From the NCBI GenBank assembly GCA_022768065.1, contig JALELS010000009.1, positions 1-64,000 on the forward strand: DNA of 64,000 bases, given 5' to 3'. Below the pieces are notes generated by a model, which was given only the letters and a program-made list of their open reading frames with translations, did no database searches and was not told the origin of the DNA. This DNA is from Ruminococcus sp. (GTDB lineage: Bacteria; Bacillota; Clostridia; Oscillospirales; Acutalibacteraceae). This document shows, one piece after another, positions 61,408-64,000 of this stretch; the first letter of the stretch is position 1; every line of letters begins with the position of its first letter. The position numbers were made by a program, and so were the translations under genes.

Positions 61408-64000
61408 TTAGCCCTTGTCGCTGTGCGCTTTTTTGTAGGCTATGCGCTTCTTTTTAAGCTCTTTCGCCTCATCCGAGCCAAGATGCCCGAGTATTTTAAA
61501 CGCACGTTTTGCGGAGTAGCCCATAAGTCCGCCGACCTTCTTTTCGGCAACTCTCATATCGGTGCATTTCGGATTATCGCGTACAAGATGTATTGCGTCA
61601 AATTCACACTTCGTGGTGCAAAGACCGCAGCCTATACACTTGTGCGGGTCAACATACGATGCGCCGCATCCGAGACAGCGGCCGGTTTCTGTTTTAACCT
61701 GCTCCTCTGTCAAATCGAGATGTGCGTCTTTATAGGACAGCTTGTAGTCGATGCTTTCATCCATACCGGCTTCCTGACGTCCTGCCGTATCATAAGACGG
61801 ATATGTAAGGTCGTCCTTGTTGAGCGGTGTGAAATTGCGACGGTCACGGCCTATGGTCATTGAAGCGTCGGGGCGTACATGGCGATGTAAGCTCTCAGCC
61901 GCCTCGTGACCGGCTGCAATGGCATCTATTACAAAACGCGGACCGGTAAATACGTCGCCGCCCACGAATATGTCGGGATCGTCCGTCTCATATGTGAATT
62001 TGTCTGCAACCGGGTAATTGCCGTGCCAGAATTTCACCTTTGAGCCCTCAAGCAGGTTGCCCCATTCAATTGCCTGACCTATGGCAAAAACGATTTTGTC
62101 TGCCTTTATTTCAACAGTCTCGTTTTCGTCATATACGGGAGAGAATTTGCCTGTTTCAGGGTCTATCGTGCGAAGGCACTTTTTAAAGATGATGCCGGTA
62201 ACCTCTCCTTTGTCGTTTACGGTGACCTCCTTCGGGCCCCAAGATGGATTTATGCCGACATTTTCTTCTTCGGCCTCAAGTATTTCCTCGTTGCTCGCAG
62301 GCATGGTGTCGCGCGATTCAAGGCAGAACATCTTAACGTCCGTTGCGCCGAGACGGTGAGCATTGCGCGCGCAGTCTATCGCAACGTTACCGCCGCCGAC
62401 TACCACAACATTACCGGAGAATGAATCCTCGCGGTGTTCAAAGCAGTGGCGGAGATATTCTACGGCAATAGCGGTGCCCTTTGCGTCATCGTTTTTAACG
62501 CCGGGACGTTTGCCGCCCTGACAGCCTATGGCGATGTAAAATGCCTTGTAGCCCTGTTTTTTGAGCTCATCTATGGTGACGTCCTTGCCGACTTCAACGC
62601 CGCACTTGATTTCTGCACCGAGAGCCTTAATTATGTCGATTTCGGCAGCGATAACATCCTTTTCGAGCTTGTAGCTCGGAATACCGTATGTCATCATACC
62701 GCCGGGAATGGGATTTTTTTCAAATACCGTCGGCTTATAACCCATCTGAGCGAGATAATATGCGGCACTGAGTCCTGCGGGGCCGCCGCCGATGATGGCG
62801 ATTTTCTCGTCAAATGAACCGTGAACCGACTGTACCGTTTTTTCGGGAACATATCTGTCCTCGGCTTTAAGGTCGAGATCGGCTACAAATTTCTTTACTG
62901 CGTCAATTGATACCGGGTCGTCAATTTTTCCGCGTGTGCATTCGCTCTCGCAGCGCTTGTTGCAAATTCTGCCGCATACTGCCGGGAACGGGTTTTCGGT
63001 CTTTATCATAGCGAGTGCTTCGCGGTATTTGCCGTCTCTCGCAAGGCGAAGATAAGCCTGTACCGGAACGTGCGCCGGGCACGCAGCCTTACAGGGAGCG
63101 GAACCCGTGGGATATGTGTTAGACATACGCGCCGTATCGCGGTAGTTCTCATCCCATGCGTACGGACCCCAAATGTTGTTGTCCGGCAGGGGAGCGTGCT
63201 TATATTTGAAATCCGTGCCGTCCTTGTGGCAGAGCTTCTGACCGAGTTTTACGGCACCTGCAGGGCAAGTTTCAACGCACTTGCCGCACGCTACGCAGTT
63301 CTCTTTTGTAACCTTGGCGGTATAGGCACTTCGCGAAAGATAAGGTGTGTTAAACAGAAGCGATGTGCGAAGAGCGTTGCATATCTTAACATTGCAGTTG
63401 CATATATCAAATATCTTATTTTCACCGTCAATGTTGGTTATCTGGTGAACATAGCCGTTTTTTTCGGCAAGCTTGAGTATTTCAAGTGCACGTTCTTTTG
63501 TTATGTAGTGTGCTCTTCCGGTTTCAACGGTGTAATCCGCCATATCGCCGAGCTGTATGCACCAATCGTCAAAATCGTCTGTGCAGCCGTCGCCCAAAAC
63601 AGCGCGTGAAGCGCGGCAGGAGCAAATACCGGCAGAAATGTGACCCTCATATTTCTGAAGCCAGTATGAAATATGCTCAAGATCCACCGATTCGCTCTTG
63701 GCGTCTATGGCTTTTTCAACGGGAATAACGTGCATACCTATGCCGTCGCCTCCGGGAGGCACCATCTGAGTGATACCTGCAAGCGGAATAAACGTCATTC
63801 TCTCAAAGAATGAGGCAACAGCCGGATTTTTGGCTATTCTGTCAACGGAAGAGTTGAAAAGCTCAGCCGAACCGGGTACGTAAAAGGGTACGCGGTAACG
63901 TCTGATTCTCGGACGGTCTTTAAGCTCGTGATTGTGGTCGTAATTATCACCGTAGTCATATTCGAGAATGCCTATATACGACATCTCGTCAAGAAGCTTT
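61408..64000 (-). CDS. Iron-sulfur flavoprotein, GltD-like NAD(P)-dependent oxidoreductase (5' end outside window)
   Basis: At least 863 residues, and the reading frame continues past the window edge (KLLDE precedes the ATG at 63984 with no stop), so the true start is not seen. The N-terminal 200 residues hold Cys clusters (ICSCRASRAVLGDGC, ICNCNVKICNA), then a 4Fe-4S ferredoxin motif CVACGKCVETCPAGA. A GltD-like part follows: AxxC motif (CKAACPAHVPVQ, CGRICNKRCESECTRG), FAD motif IIGGGPAGLSAAYYLAQMG, NAD(P) motif VVVVGGGNVAIDCARNAHRLGA, and IFVGGDVFTGPRFVIDAIAAG. The C-terminus has another cluster (CLGCGASYVDPHKCIGCGLC). It moves electrons between NAD(P)H and an Fe-S partner, as in bifurcating or hydrogenase-linked modules. 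hypA follows. Confidence 0.85.
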   Translation of the reverse strand, partial: KLLDEMSYIGILEYDYGDNYDHNHELKDRPRIRRYRVPFYVPGSAELFNSSVDRIAKNPAVASFFERMTFIPLAGITQMVPPGGDGIGMHVIPVEKAIDAKSESVDLEHISYWLQKYEGHISAGICSCRASRAVLGDGCTDDFDDWCIQLGDMADYTVETGRAHYITKERALEILKLAEKNGYVHQITNIDGENKIFDICNCNVKICNALRTSLLFNTPYLSRSAYTAKVTKENCVACGKCVETCPAGAVKLGQKLCHKDGTDFKYKHAPLPDNNIWGPYAWDENYRDTARMSNTYPTGSAPCKAACPAHVPVQAYLRLARDGKYREALAMIKTENPFPAVCGRICNKRCESECTRGKIDDPVSIDAVKKFVADLDLKAEDRYVPEKTVQSVHGSFDEKIAIIGGGPAGLSAAYYLAQMGYKPTVFEKNPIPGGMMTYGIPSYKLEKDVIAAEIDIIKALGAEIKCGVEVGKDVTIDELKKQGYKAFYIAIGCQGGKRPGVKNDDAKGTAIAVEYLRHCFEHREDSFSGNVVVVGGGNVAIDCARNAHRLGATDVKMFCLESRDTMPASNEEILEAEEENVGINPSWGPKEVTVNDKGEVTGIIFKKCLRTIDPETGKFSPVYDENETVEIKADKIVFAIGQAIEWGNLLEGSKVKFWHGNYPVADKFTYETDDPDIFVGGDVFTGPRFVIDAIAAGHEAAESLHRHVRPDASMTIGRDRRNFTPLNKDDLTYPSYDTAGRQEAGMDESIDYKLSYKDAHLDLTEEQVKTETGRCLGCGASYVDPHKCIGCGLCTTKCEFDAIHLVRDNPKCTDMRVAEKKVGGLMGYSAKRAFKILGHLGSDEAKELKKKRIAYKKAHSDKG

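Overview
The window looks like a chromosome segment from a spore-forming, anaerobic, gut-type Clostridia (Oscillospiraceae/Ruminococcaceae-like). This is inferred from spore-coat genes (cotJABC), a GerA-type germinant receptor operon, sialic-acid and L-fucose catabolic operons (host glycans), the c-di-AMP receptor DarA, and the Firmicutes order SRP RNA - dnaX - ybaB - recR. No phage or transposase genes were seen.

Layout. 1-1.4 kb: cotJABC. 1.5-3.9 kb: a type II CRISPR locus with an intact-looking tracrRNA on the minus strand, a cas9 cut off after residue 416, and an array joined directly to the cut cas9. The rest of cas9, any cas1/cas2/csn2, the leader and the leader-proximal repeats are missing. 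3.9-16.9 kb: a membrane protein, a MATE exporter with an attenuator-like leader, an esterase/GH31/GPH-symporter carbohydrate cluster, a YczE-type membrane protein, darA with a MATE gene carrying an early amber codon, and a zinc-ribbon/PASTA pseudokinase. 16.9-19.6 kb: nanA divergent from nanE-nanK. 19.6-24.5 kb: DUF4363/YetF divergent from a gerABC operon. 24.9-30.3 kb: an AraC regulator divergent from fucI-kinase-fucU-fucA. 30.4-39.3 kb: a TetR regulator, a large sortase-type surface protein, a patatin phospholipase, a lipoprotein, and an adaptor/FtsX-permease pair with no ATPase. 39.7-45 kb: core genes (nfeD, SPFH protein, SRP RNA, dnaX, ybaB, recR, smpB, tmRNA). 45-48 kb: an AT-rich accessory stretch behind tmRNA with a hexanucleotide repeat, dyads and four small membrane/secreted orphan genes, one frameshifted. 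48-55.4 kb: a MATE exporter with a second terminator/antiterminator leader, envelope-lipid genes (DUF368, PAP2), and a histidine kinase whose partner response regulator has an in-frame ochre codon. 55.5-64 kb: an M42 peptidase, dGTPase, OPA-type transporter with a phosphatase-superfamily enzyme, HypA, and a large iron-sulfur flavoprotein that runs off the window.

The strongest points for follow-up are the cas9-to-array fusion, the two MATE 5' leaders with promoter, mutually exclusive stems and terminator, and the pseudokinase. At least four independent gene-inactivating lesions occur in the window (cas9, MATE, response regulator, small membrane gene). They may be real decay or strain polymorphism, or in some cases assembly or sequencing error; reads would decide. 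All assignments come from reading the sequence and recalling family motifs; no database search was run.
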